From assembly GCA_036873135.1 (NCBI GenBank), contig JAPTYO010000022.1, positions 4,460,979 to 4,524,978 of the forward strand: a stretch of 64,000 bases of DNA, given 5' to 3'. The position numbers were made by a program, and so were the translations under genes. The notes beneath the pieces are model-generated. The model ran no database searches and was not told where the DNA came from. It was given only the letters and a program-made list of their open reading frames with translations. Every line of letters begins with the position of its first letter. Within the stretch, counting starts at the first letter, position 1. This DNA is from Clarkia xantiana subsp. parviflora (taxonomy: Eukaryota; Streptophyta; Magnoliopsida; Myrtales; Onagraceae). Positions 54,154-64,000 of the stretch are shown here, one piece after another.

Positions 54154-55904
54154 TTAACCAACAGATCCTTCAAGCTTCAAGCTCATGAGTTGGTTCACCT
54201 CTGCTCCAAACTCATCTGGAAGCTCATTGAATACATCTTTGCAGAAACCAGATATCATTGCTGCCATTGCTTTCTCGTACTCTATTCCCCTTTGCTGAAA
54301 GTAGAAGAGCTGATCTTCACCTATCTTCGACGTACTCGCCTCATGCTCTATACGTCCCGTCCGGTTCTTAACCTGTCTTGTTAGTAAAATTCATTCAGTA
54401 AATATCTACAACACAGTCAGCCAAAGTGTAATTAACAACAAACAACACTTTCCTGAATGTAAGGATATGTATTGGCAGCAGCTTTATCACCAATAAGCAT
54501 CGAATCACACTGTGATGAATTCCGAGCATTGTCTGCCTTTGACTGCACTTGCACCAGTCCCCTGTAGCAGTTTCTCGAATTTCCAGCTGATATACCCTTG
54601 GATATAATTCTACTCCTTGTGTTCTTCCCTTTGTGAATCATCTTTGTCCCTGTATCTGCCTGCTGATAGTTCTTTGTCAATGCAACTGAATAGAACTCCC
54701 CTACCGTATCATCACCTTCCAAAACAACACTCGGGTACTTCCACGTGATAGCAGACCCAGTTTCCACCTGAGTCCAAGAAATCTTCGACCCATTCCCAGC
54801 ACACACACCCCGCTTTGTCACAAAGTTGTATATTCCTCCTTTACCTTCCTCGTCCCCAGCATACCAATTCTGCACCGTCGAGTACTTGATCTCTGCCCCC
54901 TCACCACAGTACAACTCCACAACCGCAGCATGGAGCTGGTTGGTGTCATAGGAAGGTGCTGTGCACCCTTCCAAGTACTCCACAAAGCTCCTATCCTCAG
55001 CCACAATCAAAGTCCTCTCAAACTGGCCCGTCTCAATCGCGTTTATCCTAAAGTATGTAGATATTTGCATTGGGCACTTGGTGTCCTTTGGTATATAACA
55101 GAAGGAACCATCACTGAAAACAGCAGAATTCAAGGCAGCATAGTAGTTATCATCACTAGCCACAACTCTCCCCAAATATTTCCTCACTAAATCCGGGTAC
55201 TCCTTAATGGCCTCAGATATGGAGCAAAATATAACCCCAGCCTTCTTCAATGTGTCTCTATGAGATGTGAAGATGGAGACACTATCAAACACCGCATCCA
55301 CAGCAACATTCGCCAATCTATTTCTTTCATTCAGAGGAATCCCTAACCTATCAAAGTACTTTACCAATTCAGGATCTGCCTCATCCAGGCTGTTCAAGGT
55401 GGGTTTCTTCTTGGGGGCCGAATAATAACACATCTCCTGGAAATCAATGCTTGGGTATCTATTATCGGACCACTTGGGTTCCTTCATCTTCAAGAACTTG
55501 TCAAACGCATTCAACCTAAACTCAAGCATCCAATCAGGCTCTTCCTTCAAACTAGATATCAAACGAATTGTATCCTCAGAGAGCCCCTTTGGTATGGTGA
55601 ACGACTCTATGTCGGCGTTGAACCCATACTTCTCGTCGTAATCGTTAGAGTTAAGGATTTCCGAGATCTTGTCATCATATGAGGTTGAAGAAGAATTACC
55701 TGAATTGGAACTGGAGGAGGAGGAAGGCTTGGTCTGGTAGCCAACATCTGCTCGAACCCTCATAGAATTGGTCGTCTTCTTCTTGTAAAAGGGTTTGGGT
55801 ACTGAAAATTTCAAGATCTCGAGTTTTGATTTGGAGTGTCCGGTAGAATCAGAGGATGGATGGGATAAGAAGCGTGAGATACCGTTGGTTAGCAGAGACG
55901 CCAT
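54154..55904 (-). CDS. SUFB: Plastid Fe-S cluster scaffold SufB, two exons
   Basis: SufB is the scaffold subunit of the chloroplast SufBC2D complex, on which Fe-S clusters are built. Exon 1 is 55904-54453 (484 codons) and exon 2 is 54372-54154 (72 codons plus stop), 556 residues in all, the size of plant SufB (ABCI8/NAP1). Residues 1 to about 75 are a Ser-rich transit peptide. Core motifs include [60 protein letters not shown] and [20 protein letters not shown]. Exon 2 carries [20 protein letters not shown], with the His-Glu pair used in cluster assembly, and ends [11 protein letters not shown]. Both exons are open and conserved. The oddity is the intron (54373-54452, 80 bp): its donor reads CAG/GAAAGT, GA in place of GT, while the acceptor GACAG is normal. 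Without splicing the frame ends ESVVCC-stop and loses the last 72 residues. Confidence 0.95.
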
Positions 55905-57343
55905 GGTTGTAAACCAGAGAAGAGAAGAGAAGAGAGGAGAAGGGCAAATTTGAAAGATTCCCGACGTGTGGAAAAGGGAGAATTGGGAGATTGGCTCTTG
56001 AAGAAGAGGTGAGGTGGTGCGTGGTCGTAAGATATTTTTTTGGTAAGATATTTTTTGGTAATAGTTAATACATTATCAGAAAATTGAAAATTCTATTCTT
56101 AAATTATAAATTGCTTTGGCCAAAAAAATAATCATAAATTGTTACAACATACCATTTTTCTTATAAATATATTAACTAAATTGTCATATATTTAATTTAT
56201 AACTTATCTTTCTTTTTAAATGTAAAATCTAAAAAATAATTTATACAAACCACTGTACGAAAAGAAAGCAATTTTTTGGCAACAAATAAAACTTCTATAC
56301 ATTGTGAGAATGAGAAAAAACCGAATTAAGATCGAAAATTCGGTCCTCATTTCGGGTGTTACGATCGAACCATTTAGGACCATTGAGAACTAGTTTTTGC
56401 CCATATCGTTAGGACAGTTAGGAGTTTTGGTCTGATAAGGACGATTATGACCATTAGAGGTTTTGATCCGGACTGATAACAACCATTGAGTACATATAAT
56501 ACTTAGAAAATCGAAGTTTTCTTAGAAAAAATCTAAAAAATAATTTAAATTTTTTCTCTGAAATATCTTATTAGTTATAATAAAAATACTTATAAATGGA
56601 AGTAAAATATAAAAAATAAATCAAACAAAAATAGAAAAAAAAATATTTGTAATAATTAGAAAAAAATTTATTAAAAAACTTAAAATTAGTTCATGCTTTT
56701 TTAATTCAAAAGAAAAATAGAAAAAAAAAATATATGTTGGATTTGAAAATAAAAATAAAGACGAGCCAATGGTAAATCCAACCCTTAACTCGATTAGACC
56801 CCAGCTAGGGTCGAGTTCTAGGTTGGGTTTAACCCAGACCAGGTTGTCTGACCTTGGCGACCTAGTCTAGGACGGACTGTGGCTCGCTTAATTCGACCCA
56901 ATAGTTTGACCCTTGATTCGAATTGACTTAACCATGGTCGGACCTAGCTCAGGGCTGGACCCTAGCTGGGTCCAACCGAGCTAAGGGATGGGTTAATACT
57001 TGGCTCAATTTTTTAAAAATAAAAGAAAAAATTCAATATATACCTTTTAAGATGTAGAATATTTTTTATAAAGTATAGATGTTTGTTCTTTTTTTATTTA
57101 ATTACATATTTACTTACTTTGTCATAGTAACTTTTTTCCACTATAGTTATTTTTTTTCCAACATATATTTATTTTCTTCATAATATATTTATATTTGCTC
57201 TCATAATATACTCGGTCTTGGATTCCACAGTCCAAACGGTCTTATACTAAAATTAGGACCAGGATCGAACGGGGAGGATTCTGGTTTGGTCCTGAACTTT
57301 ATGTAATTAATGCTCACCGGATAGGTTGTAAGATTAGGGCGGG
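55905..57343. other. sufB upstream region and AT-rich spacer, no gene
   Basis: The first 100 bases are purine-rich leader (AGAAGAGAAGAGAGG on the plus strand, CT-rich in the gene's sense), probably the sufB 5' UTR. No TATA box is certain. Beyond it is AT-rich sequence, a GC-richer island at about 56760-57000 with repeated TAGCT/GGGTCC words, and GGTCCTGAAC-type remnants at 56330-56480 and 57210-57320 that may be one dispersed old repeat. No coding region. Confidence 0.5.
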
Positions 57344-57508
57344 TGTTAAGATGTGTGAATCGGTTCGGCGGGTCTTCGATCCGAATGACACTTCTCACGG
57401 GTGAATTGTTCTCTTCGGTGATCCGTCAGCTCGAAAATACAATCTGTTAGCTCCACGCGATCTGTTGCCCGACTACTTGCAAACCTGCACAAGGGGCGAT
57501 ACTGAGCA

Positions 57509-57543
<35 letters not shown>

Positions 57544-58196
57544 GGGGGTGGTGCTCGATGAGCCCTCTCTGATGCCTAAGTAAGTTCGGTATTCTAGAGA
57601 GAGGAAATCTAGAGAGAAGGCAGAGCTAAAACGAGTAAAGATGCAATGTAATCGAACTGAATAGAACTTGAGCACTATATATAGACTTCCAGGGGATTAA
57701 TGTGGCTTAATGACATCGTTAATCCTTAAATGCACTTAATTAACACATAACGACAGGATTAAACCCTTAATGGCACGGAGAGGTGGATGAAAAAGTCTAT
57801 GTGCGAGTCGGGTAAAAAGGTGTCGGGACTCCGCGGGAAGAGGTCCGGGTGACAAGGTTCGGAACACACGCCCGTGGGGGGGGGGGAGTACGACGTCCGG
57901 GAAGGATCTCTGAACCTTCGGGTTCGGATAAAAAATCCGACCCCTAGGCCCTGGGATCGGTCCAGGCTGGACCAATCTCTCCTAGGGGAGATAGGAGAGA
58001 TCGGGCCAGCTGGTCCGATCTCACCTAGGTGAGATCGGGCTAGCGGACAGGTCCGGGTGAGTATTTTTGCTCGTCCGGGCCGTTCGCGCTGGGGGTAAAG
58101 TTTTCGGGTCAAAGTTTCGAATTATAATCGTGAGTGGGGTGGCCAAAATAAGACAATCTGAATGGAAACGGGTTCAAATTGGGCGTATATCCATCA
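57344..58196 (-). repeat. 3' LTR of T3
   Basis: The element-sense start TGATGGATATACGCCC is at 58196 and the end CTTAACA at 57344. It has a palindrome array (CCTAGG at 57981 and 58024), a TATA-like CTATATATAG at about 57675, and the hairpin GAGCAC/GTGCTC enclosing a 33-base G-run on this strand. The polypurine tract GGGGGCATG (reverse complement) abuts it at 58197-58212. Confidence 0.88.
57510..57542. repeat. 33-base poly-G run in LTR
   Basis: An uninterrupted run of 33 G, then A and five more G. It is the loop of the conserved LTR hairpin; the same loop is 8 C in T0 and about 10 G (this strand) in T1. Exact length may be affected by sequencing. Confidence 0.85.
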
Positions 58197-58212
58197 CATG
58201 CCCCCGAGTCAA

Positions 58213-59635
58213 CCAATGGCTTAACCCTTGATTTACTCTATTTTATGATGGGATGACACGCACAATTTGAAACCGCGTTTTTACCTATTGATGAATCCCT
58301 TGCTTGTCCGTAAGCGCATTTTTCGTGCCTTGTCCTCAGTTTCTCAAAATAGAGGAAATATAAACGTTAAAGTAAACGTGCACGCGCCTAGACACGTGTC
58401 CGTGAAATGTGGATATAAAAATCCAATCTTCTCATACATGCATTTTAAAAATAAGTACGTGCATGGGGATGCAATGCAATCATGAATATGGATTAACGTA
58501 ATCTAATTCTGTGTTATCGTAATCAATATGTGCACGTGCGGGGTGAGCCCTGTCTGTGAAAAAAAATACTTAGACCGGGTGCAAAAAATTTATAAGTATG
58601 GGAATGTGAGATATATGTATATAGAATGCTAACTTGAGTAGAGATGTGATCAACTATGGTTTGAAAAAGAGTAAAGGTGATAGTTTTCCACACTAACCCT
58701 TAGATCCTTTTTTAATTCAAATTTATGGTGGAGATTATGTCTCCTCCAAAAACCCTACACACATTTACTTATAAAATAAGAGAAGAGAATTACCTCAATC
58801 AGAGCCTTCATCATCTTTTCTCTCCAATTTGTCATTCTTGGAGGTCAAGAAAGTTTCAAGCCCTAAAATTAGGGGGTGACCGGTGCAATTCCACGGCGGG
58901 GAGGAGCTCCGGTGCGGTGGCGTGATAGCGGCGGAAGGAGCAGCTCGTCCAGGCATGGGCGAGACGACGAGCGCGGAGGACCGAGGATGGACTCTTCGAC
59001 GTGGCGTGGGTCGTGGTTGCGAGGCGAACTCCACGGCGAGGGGGTTGCAGCGGCGCGACGCGGAGGGGTGGCTCGGGATTTTCCGGCCAGCGGCTTGGGG
59101 TCTCCTCCGGCGACTGTGGGCTGTGGCAGCGGTGGTTTCCCGCCGGTGACGACGACCTCTCACCAGCGACAGCGAGGCGGGGATTCCAAATCGTCTATCT
59201 GAATTGGATCGGGTTTCCCAAACGTTCGATTTTCTCCTCTTTTCGTGAACATATCAAATGCTCGTATTTGGATTGCCTATGCTTGACTCATGGTAATTTC
59301 TCGAATACTTGAATTGTGCTTGAGTTGTAATTGTCGCATTGATTAGGTAGTCATTTATTCGAAAAATGATTTTTGTCCGAGTAGATTTCCCTTGTTCGAT
59401 TTTGTTGTCGTAAAATTGCTCGTATTTAGCCGTTGTTGTTATTAGGTGTCATTGAGCCTCAATTGTTACTCGTTGATTGTTATATGGTATAACTACCGAT
59501 ATGTCGACGCCGAGCTGTTTCCGAGCTTACCCGGGAAATCACTCTATTCTGATACTTAGCTTGATATGGCAGGTTTTATACTCGTGGTGGTGCCCCAAGA
59601 CTCAGACCTTACAATAACGTTACATCTTGCGCGGA
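58213..59635. other. Upstream region of the T3 antisense gene, with a GC-rich block
   Basis: 58213-58860 is non-coding and AT-rich. 58870-59190 is strongly GC-rich, with CGGCGG/GGCGTGG words and open frames in several phases on both strands; none has a recognisable domain, and the overlap in all frames suggests composition and not coding. 59200-59635 is T-rich leader-like sequence before the antisense ATG. By position this block corresponds to the promoter/5' UTR of the antisense gene in A and B, though the sequence is unrelated by eye. Confidence 0.5.
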
Positions 59636-62086
59636 ATGAGTAAGTTTTTCATCCCCTCAATTCGGCGTGTTACTTTCTTTTTTGATGTTAGCTCAGAGTC
59701 AGATTTTGAGTCAGACACCGAGTTTGAATATTGGTCTGAGTCGGAGTCTCTCTCAAGTTTGGAACCTCTTACTGCTTTTGAGTTAGGTTATGCACCATTG
59801 TCGGGGAACCAGTTGGGTCGACGCGAGTATAACGAGTATGTTGAGTTAGGCGACATCAGTCCCATAGACAAACCCTTATACCCCTTTCTTCCATCTTTGA
59901 AAAATGTTTGCGAGACCGTGACGGTGCCCCCAGAGGGAAAGGTCATAGTGTACACTTCTCAGATTCGATATGGGTTGCACTTTCCCTATTGTGATGACCT
60001 TATCGAACTCTGCCGGTTCTTCAGTATTTCTCCTGTGAACCTTTCCCCCAGTGCTATTCGTGTTTGGGTAGGACTCCGTGCGTTATGTTAATGACACTCC
60101 TGGAAGTATTCCTTGGTTATATTTCGGCGTTTCTATCGATTCCAATACCAGAAAAAGTTCGGTTTCGCGAGCATGGTGACTCGCTACCACGGGGTTGGGT
60201 GAGGTCGAGTGGGATAGTGACCTCCGCTTTGTGGTCCCTCTCGATAGTTTGTTGGGCCATTGGTCCAAGCACTATATCTTCGTCACCGATCGCTATGTTA
60301 CTTGGTCAATTCTCCGCGATGATCGCTCGGATGGCTGGCCCACCTTTGGGGAGTTTTCTCCTTCAAACATTGAGACCATGAGGATCATTCATCAAAGCAA
60401 TCAGACCAAATCTTATTGTTCTGTGTCACGGGTGAACGAGATGGATTTGTATGAGGTGGGGATTCGCTTGACTCCTCCTTCTGCGAGCTTGGTATGTCAT
60501 TAGTCCTCTTGTTTTCATTCATCTTTTGATTTCCCTTTGTAGGTTGGTTTCATGGAAAAACGTATAATGTGCAGGCGGAGCGTTCCGAACGCACCGTTGA
60601 GTTGAGCAAGAAGAAAGCACTCTCTAGCTCCGCTCCTAAGGTCAAGAAATCTTCTAAGTCAGGGAGAGCTGCAGAGACTTCCAGTATGTTTTTTCTTCCA
60701 TTCTTTTTCCTTTATGATATGCTTATAACCATTCTTATGTTGTTTTCTTTATGTTGTCAGAGCACTCGCCACTGCTCACCGAGCGTGTCCTCTCAGTGAG
60801 CAAGAGTTCGAGCCAATCCAAGTCCAAAGCGCGGAAGCCTGACTCTGAGGTCGGGCCCTCGGCTTCCAAGAAGAAGAAAGCCGTAAGAGACTCTTCTTCA
60901 AGTGCCCGCTTGCCGACACCCTATCGTGATAAAGAGATAGTGGTCGAAGAGGTGCCTTCTTTGCTTGACAAAGGGAAGCGACCTGCAGATGGTGATGGAA
61001 TGTCCATAGATCTGGATGCCTCTCCTCCATCCCTTGCCCCCCAGCCGAGAGGCCGAGCCTCAGGTTTTTTACTATTTCCTGAATTGTAAATGTATTGTTA
61101 CTTGTTGTTTGTGGTCGTTTTCTAACTTGTTGAGACAGTCTGACTCCCTGCATCGAGTCACAAAGACTTGGTTCGCCTTACTGACGAGGACATTGTTGGG
61201 GCTGAGTGGACTCCTTTTGCTGGATTGGAGGAGTATCACTTCGACAGCCATTCTTCATTGCATACTCCTGAGGTTGGGGTTCGTGTCTTGCGTAGTGCTG
61301 TTCTTCCTGGAGATCGCATCTCCCATCCCAAGTCTCCTAAGGAAACCATGCGTTTCATTCAAGGAGTCTTATCTCGTTATGCCCCAGTAAGCGATCTCTT
61401 TCTTTTCTATTCCGTTCTATGTAGTTGTTTGTTATGTGACTTGATGTTTGCTCATTGTCTCAGGGGATGTCTGATATCATTAATCTGTCGTATGTTGCAC
61501 TTGAGTTATTTGAGGAGAACAAGGTACTTGAGGATAGTCAAGTATCCTTGAAGGCTTAGCTTAGCAGTCTGTGGAGAAAACTCGCATTTCTGTCTTGAAG
61601 ATGCAAGAGCTTCGAGATCAGGTAGCCTCACTTGAGACTACTATTGCTGATTTGCACCGAAAGGCTGATGTTGATTCTTCACTCCATGCTGCGAAGTTGA
61701 AGAATATTGAGGATAAGTGTCAGATGGAGGAGAGAGTTATTGCAGTGGCTGAGTATAAGTCTTCCCATGCATATGCTGCTGATTTCCAGGTTCGATGCAC
61801 CAAGGAGATGAACCAGTTTGGAGAGTATCTTACAGACCAGATATTCCGGATTGATCATCAGTTTCCGTTTGATGACTTGGGTGGTTTCGGTCCTTATGCC
61901 AGTGGTTATGCTGCTGTACTTAAGGGGCAGGCTGCGGTTGCTGAGAACATAGCTGATGCCCCTGTGCAGGAGGATACTACACCTATTGATGTCATTGATT
62001 CAGGTATCTCTTTATCTTCAAGTTCTATTAGTGCTTCTTCTTTATAGCATCAAGACCGCGAGGACTCCCCAGTGGCATCCGGTTGA
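59636..62086 (+). pseudogene. Tat antisense gene of T3, nearly complete exon series
   Basis: Exons by eye: 59636-60491, 60543-60681, 60761-61063, 61139-61386 and 61464-62086. Introns are 51-79 bp, each with GT...AG. Exon 1 starts MSKFFIPSIRR, continues acidic (SSESDFESDTEFEYWSESES) and holds the conserved domain (YGLHFPYCDDLIELC; INLSPSAIRVW-like). Then come DGWPTFGEFSPSN, a Ser/Lys-rich exon (SSQSKSKARKPDSEVGPSAS; YRDKEIVVEEVPSLLDKGKR), a short exon (LTDEDIVGAEWTPFAGLEEY), a coiled coil (LRDQVASLETTIADLHRKAD) and a tail (DREDSPVASG). Lesions: CAA to TAA after GLRALC (about 60090), frameshifts near 60190 and 61560, and a TAG at 62045. Function is unknown; see the antisense genes of A and B. 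Confidence 0.75.
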
Positions 62087-62459
62087 TTATCTGACATCTC
62101 TATCCTTGTACATATTTCTTTGCTTTTCCTCCCCTTGATGGGTTGAGTGGTTTCTCCCCGTGTTGGGTTGAGTTTATTTTGAAAGCCTCATACTCTGGAG
62201 TTTTATGGCTTTGCTATTTGACTTGGTTGTGTTGGTTCTCTTTAAGATGTCTGCCTTAACTTGGATGGTGGGATGACTTGTTACTTGGTTATGATAGCCT
62301 CTTGTGTGGTTCCTTCTTTGAGGGCTCCTTTCTTGTGCCTGCATTTACTTACTTGATGTCTTTTTAGCATTCTCATGTATCATGATACATGTAATGTCAT
62401 CATGAACAAACTTGCATGTTTCTCATATCGTATATCATTGCTTTGTAAAAGAGAAGGGT

Positions 62460-62880
62460 TCTTCAAGATACATTCTTGGGGTCATTGTAAAAAATTTCAC
62501 GAGATAGGCTCTCGGATGGCGCGGAATATGTTCGCGAGATAGGCTCTCGGAAGGCGCGGTATATGTTCGCAAGTTAGGCTATCGGAAGGCGCAGAATATG
62601 TTCGCGAGACAGGCTCTCGGAGGACGCATAATTTTTTCACGAGATAGGCTCTCGGAGGGCGTAGAATTTTTCACGAGACATGCTCTCGGAGGGCACATAA
62701 TTTTTTCACGAGACAGGCTCTCGGAGGGCACATAATTTTTTCACGAGACAGGCTCTCGGAGGGCACATAATGTTATCACGAGATTGACTCTCGGAGGGCA
62801 CAGAATGTTATCACGAGATTGGCTCTTGGAGGGCACAAAATGTTATCACGAGATTGGCTCTCGGAGGGCACAAAAAGTGA
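62460..62880. repeat. About 35-bp tandem repeat with hairpin units (T3)
   Basis: About eleven units of CACGAGACAGGCTCTCGGAGGG followed by CACATAATTTTTT or similar. GCTCTCGGAGGGC can fold as a 5-bp stem with a CGG triloop. The same unit opens the T1 cluster at 5919-5980. It lies between the antisense gene's 3' end and the gag-like segment. Confidence 0.9.
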
Positions 62881-62938
62881 CATGCACTTGGTTGTTGTAT
62901 CTAAGTAAGGAGATTGTGGCGATAGCGCTATCTCATAC

Positions 62939-63480
62939 TTAGAAAATATTTTGATGAACATCTACTTCAATGAAAAAATTCATGCAGTATACACAGGGTG
63001 GATGTTGTAAGTAGTCCAGGACATCCTTTAGGGAAAACAATAAGTAGCAAAAGAGTTGGAGAAACTTCATGAGCTTTCCGCCTCGAGAGTTGTTATGAAA
63101 ACTAGAAACATAGACATGCATTAAACGAAAGATAAAACCAAGGATATGGTTAAGTTCGCGCATCGTGCTTGTCAACACTACCTCATAATGTCCCCTGAAG
63201 GCCTCGAAAGAGGTTGGATGCATGTTTCTAAGGAAAGCTCTTACAGCCTTCCTTCTTGTTACCTCCATGTTGGCCCCGTATTCCACGAACATTTTGAAGT
63301 AACTTGCAATGGACTCTCCTGGCATTTGTTTTACATCCTCCATGTGTCTGAAGCCTCTTTCAATTGCTCTTTTCACTCTCCTTCCATTTTCGTTATTTGG
63401 CTGCCAGGGTATGCTTGTTACCCTTACAACCTTATCACCACCTGTTCTCTTGGCCATCCTTCCAAACATCCATTTGCTTA
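62939..63480 (-). pseudogene. Second gag-like segment of T3, truncated
   Basis: The frame starts around MFGRMAKRTGGDKVVRVTSI and gives WQPNNENGRRVKRAIERGFR, MPGESIASYFKMFVEYGANM and RRKAVRAFLRNMHPTSFEAF, colinear with 7440-6729 of T1. After STMRELNHIL similarity ends and the frame runs into unrelated sequence, so the Cys/His motif present in T1 is missing. The segment directly follows the protease, where RT would normally begin. No enzyme motif. A particle or RNA-binding role is inferred from gag similarity only. Confidence 0.65.
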
Positions 63481-63544
63481 GGCGGAGTGTGAGTCCTACC
63501 CTTTATTTTTTGTAACCTCTCTTTTTTCTCTCTCTTTTCTGATA

Positions 63545-64000
63545 GTTCATACTCCGTCTGCCCCCTGTCATTACCATTGTCACTAAGTCTGATTGATGTG
63601 ACCTACGTCTCGTGGAATTGACGTAACACTACCTTGCGGTGCGTTGATCACCCAGGACTTCTCCTACTCCGTTCTCAGTGATGTACTTCATTTTCTGATG
63701 CACTGTTGAGGGCACAATCTCGTATGGGTTTATTGTGCTTCTACCTAGGATCCCGTTGTAGGCTCCTAAGTTTTCCACTACCAAAAAATTCACATTTATC
63801 CTCAGTTGTGTCCATCATTGCCCCAGTGTCACTTGTAGAGTTATCATACCCAAAGGGTAGCTTGTCGATCCTGAGAATCCGACTAGAGGAAAGCTCACCG
63901 GCTTGATATCTGACTTGGATTTTCCTATCTCTTCTAGCACGCGCATGTGTAGTATATCCGCCGAGCTCCCTCCATCAACAAGTATTCTTTTCACATCAAA
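63545..64000 (-). pseudogene. Aspartic protease of T3 (cut by window end)
   Basis: The minus strand gives VKRILVDGGSSADILHMRVL with the intact DGG active site, PLVGFSGSTSYPLGMITLQV, GAYNGILGRSTINPYEIVPS and KYITENGVGEVLGDQRTAR, closely matching T1 at 11960-11400. Two in-frame stops (after LGQ, about 63817, and after TAR, about 63626) make it non-functional. The upstream part with gag is outside the window. Confidence 0.85.

Larger units (their letters stand above)
57344..64000 (-). mobile_element. Tat-lineage element T3, 3' half, same dual-gag design as T1
   Basis: Read on the minus strand from the window's right edge: protease (cut by the edge), second gag-like segment, hairpin repeat cluster, antisense gene (plus strand), polypurine tract and 3' LTR. 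Between protease and repeats there is only about 0.65 kb, with no RT, RNase H or integrase. Its LTR is homologous to those of T0 and T1. Gag and the 5' LTR lie beyond 64000. The left flank at 57339-57343 (GCGGG) would be the duplication. Confidence 0.85.

Noticed and set aside
58876..59312. Gly/Arg-rich proteins on both strands
   Set aside because: Several overlapping frames are open on both strands because the block is GC-rich; none has a domain, a good start context or an exon pattern.
62460..62880. CRISPR-like regular repeats
   Set aside because: Units are contiguous with degenerate linkers, there are no unique spacers, no cas genes, and the context is a plant retrotransposon.

Overview
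The window is nuclear DNA of a flowering plant, probably a eudicot (inference). It holds one recognisable host gene, a plastid-targeted SufB on the minus strand at 54154-55904. Nearly everything else is nested transposable elements, which can be untangled from their LTRs, target-site duplications (TSDs), primer-binding sites and polypurine tracts.

Layout. (1) 1-3348 is the 3' end of a plus-strand Tat-lineage Ty3/Gypsy element (T0), inserted into the antisense gene of a second Tat element. (2) 3349-14780 is that second element (T1, minus strand). It has a gag, a protease and a second gag-like segment where polymerase would be expected. It is interrupted by a 3.9-kb CACTA transposon (7450-11338) carrying a captured TOPLESS-type WD40 fragment with its introns. 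(3) 14781-17938 is low-copy sequence with a decayed B3-domain (REM-like) gene and a truncated LTR. (4) 17939-35377 is an old Ty1/Copia element. It contains a hAT-type MITE (20585-21266, TSD CTTGCGGT) and a complete Tat element A (23530-34355, TSD CCAGG). (5) 35378-37033 is AT-rich. (6) 37034-53939 is a minus-strand chromovirus-like Gypsy element. It contains a TRIM-like miniature element (38629-39892, TSD GCTCC) and a second complete Tat element B (40931-51412, TSD GTCCC). (7) sufB lies about 200 bp beyond that element. (8) 57344-64000 is the 3' half of a minus-strand element (T3) of the same dual-gag design as T1.

How the parts work together. All five Tat elements share one plan: gag/pro(/pol) in the sense direction, a tandem-repeat cluster, then a multi-exon gene on the opposite strand converging on it, then the 3' LTR. 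The antisense gene has small introns and, in A and B, a TATA box about 150 bp before its ATG. Every repeat cluster sits at the convergent junction. The repeat units are largely unrelated between families, yet each contains a short hairpin. The T-type LTRs also carry a 34-bp-period palindrome array and a C-loop hairpin whose stems covary between families. Both may be functional structures.

Most transposon genes are broken by stops, frameshifts and catalytic substitutions. The sufB reading frame is intact, but its single intron begins with GA instead of GT. All calls are by eye; no database search or alignment program was run.
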